Assembly: GCA_902787595.1 (NCBI GenBank)
Contig: CADAHD010000176.1
Coordinates: forward strand, 1-5,192
DNA length: 5,192 nucleotides
Direction: 5' to 3'
Source of the DNA: an uncultured Lachnospiraceae bacterium
GTDB lineage: Bacteria; Bacillota_A; Clostridia; Lachnospirales; Lachnospiraceae
A program made the translations under genes and the position numbers. The notes under the pieces were generated by a model. That model was given only the letters and a program-made list of their open reading frames with translations. It did no database searches and was not told the origin of the DNA. Position 1 is the first letter of the stretch. Every line of letters starts with the position of its first letter. Shown here piece by piece: positions 4,797 through 5,192 of the stretch.

Positions 4797-5192
4797 TTAG
4801 CACATCATACCGATGAAGCGGTCAAAGAGATATCCGGAATCCAGCGGGCCAGGGCAGGCCTCGGGATGGAACTGAACCGTGAAGATGTTCTTCCCGACGT
4901 AGGAAAGGCCTTCGTTCGTCCCGTCATTGACGTTCTGGAAGGCGGGCACGGCAACAGCCGGATCCAGGGAATCCGTATCGACGACATAGCCGTGGTTCTG
5001 GGACGTGATGTAGACGCGCCCGTCGGAAAGGTCCTTGACCGGATGGTTGCCGCCCCGATGGCCGTACTTGAGCTTGTGGGTATCGGCGCCGGTGGCCAGG
5101 GCCATGAGCTGGTGCCCGAGACAGATGGCAAAAATCGGCACATTCGTGTCATAGAGCTTTTTGATTTCAGCGATGATGTCCGTGCAGGTCTT
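4797..5192 (-). CDS. carA: Carbamoyl-phosphate synthase small chain, C-terminal part (runs off the right edge)
   Basis: CarA is the glutaminase subunit that supplies ammonia to CarB for carbamoyl phosphate, used in arginine and pyrimidine synthesis in the cytoplasm. The window holds the last 131 residues, most of the class I glutamine amidotransferase domain. The nucleophile cysteine is in IFAICLGHQLMALATGA (codon at 5123-5121) and the His-Glu pair is in FTVQFHPEACPGP (His codon at 4868-4866). The CarA-typical segments KYGHRGGNHPVKDL and VYITSQNHGYVVD are present. The frame is open to the edge: a GTG at 5141 is internal, not a start. The protein ends FDRFIGMMC, a normal place for CarA. Its eight Ile codons are ATC or ATT with no ATA, unlike the flagellar genes, which use ATA often. 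It is not a usual neighbour of flgE. Confidence 0.93.
   Translation of the reverse strand, partial: KTCTDIIAEIKKLYDTNVPIFAICLGHQLMALATGADTHKLKYGHRGGNHPVKDLSDGRVYITSQNHGYVVDTDSLDPAVAVPAFQNVNDGTNEGLSYVGKNIFTVQFHPEACPGPLDSGYLFDRFIGMMC

Noticed and set aside
4582..4800. A 72-codon plus-strand frame over the flgE 5' end and the palindromes
   Set aside because: It is antisense to flgE and made largely of palindromic repeat sequence, with no ribosome binding site or recognisable protein.
4805..5152. A 115-codon minus-strand frame overlapping carA
   Set aside because: It is a frame-shifted shadow of carA with a Ser/Pro/Arg-rich, low-complexity composition, while the carA frame holds all the catalytic motifs.

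Overview
The window carries part of a flagellar motor operon of a motile Firmicute. The gene order flgE-flbD-motA-motB-fliL-fliM-fliY, the FliY with an N-terminal EINALL-type motif, the FlbD/SwrD protein, the AAGGAGG-type ribosome binding sites and the TTG starts all point to Clostridia, probably Lachnospiraceae. That placement is inference from gene order and protein style, not from a search.

Layout. All protein genes except one small peptide gene lie on the minus strand, so they read from right to left. From right to left: the C-terminal glutaminase half of carA runs in from the right edge (4797-5192); two long palindromic hairpins (4675-4791); a 5'-truncated flgE (3885 to about 4650); a compact 300-bp locus on both strands (about 3563-3866); then flbD, motA, motB, fliL, fliM and the first codons of fliY, which leaves by the left edge. 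Most motor genes are separated by 11-79 bp and look co-transcribed. MotA and MotB form the stator, FliL and FlbD/SwrD support stator function, and FliM and FliY form the switch that binds CheY-P.

The most interesting part is the locus between flgE and flbD. A 28-residue hydrophobic peptide gene on the plus strand has its own promoter, a 5' hairpin that hides its Shine-Dalgarno sequence, and a perfect bidirectional terminator. A consensus promoter facing it from the other side of the terminator (TTGACA, 17 bp, TATAAT) would make an RNA of about 74 nt. A 20-base direct repeat makes that RNA perfectly complementary to the start of the peptide's reading frame. This is the architecture of the Fst/par type I toxin-antitoxin loci known from enterococcal plasmid pAD1, here in a clostridial flagellar operon. 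I infer a type I toxin-antitoxin module; nothing here tests toxicity.

The second point of interest is the right-hand junction. flgE loses its 5' part exactly where the palindromic repeats start, and carA, with different codon choice, begins 5 bp beyond them. This is either a repeat-associated rearrangement or a chimeric assembly.
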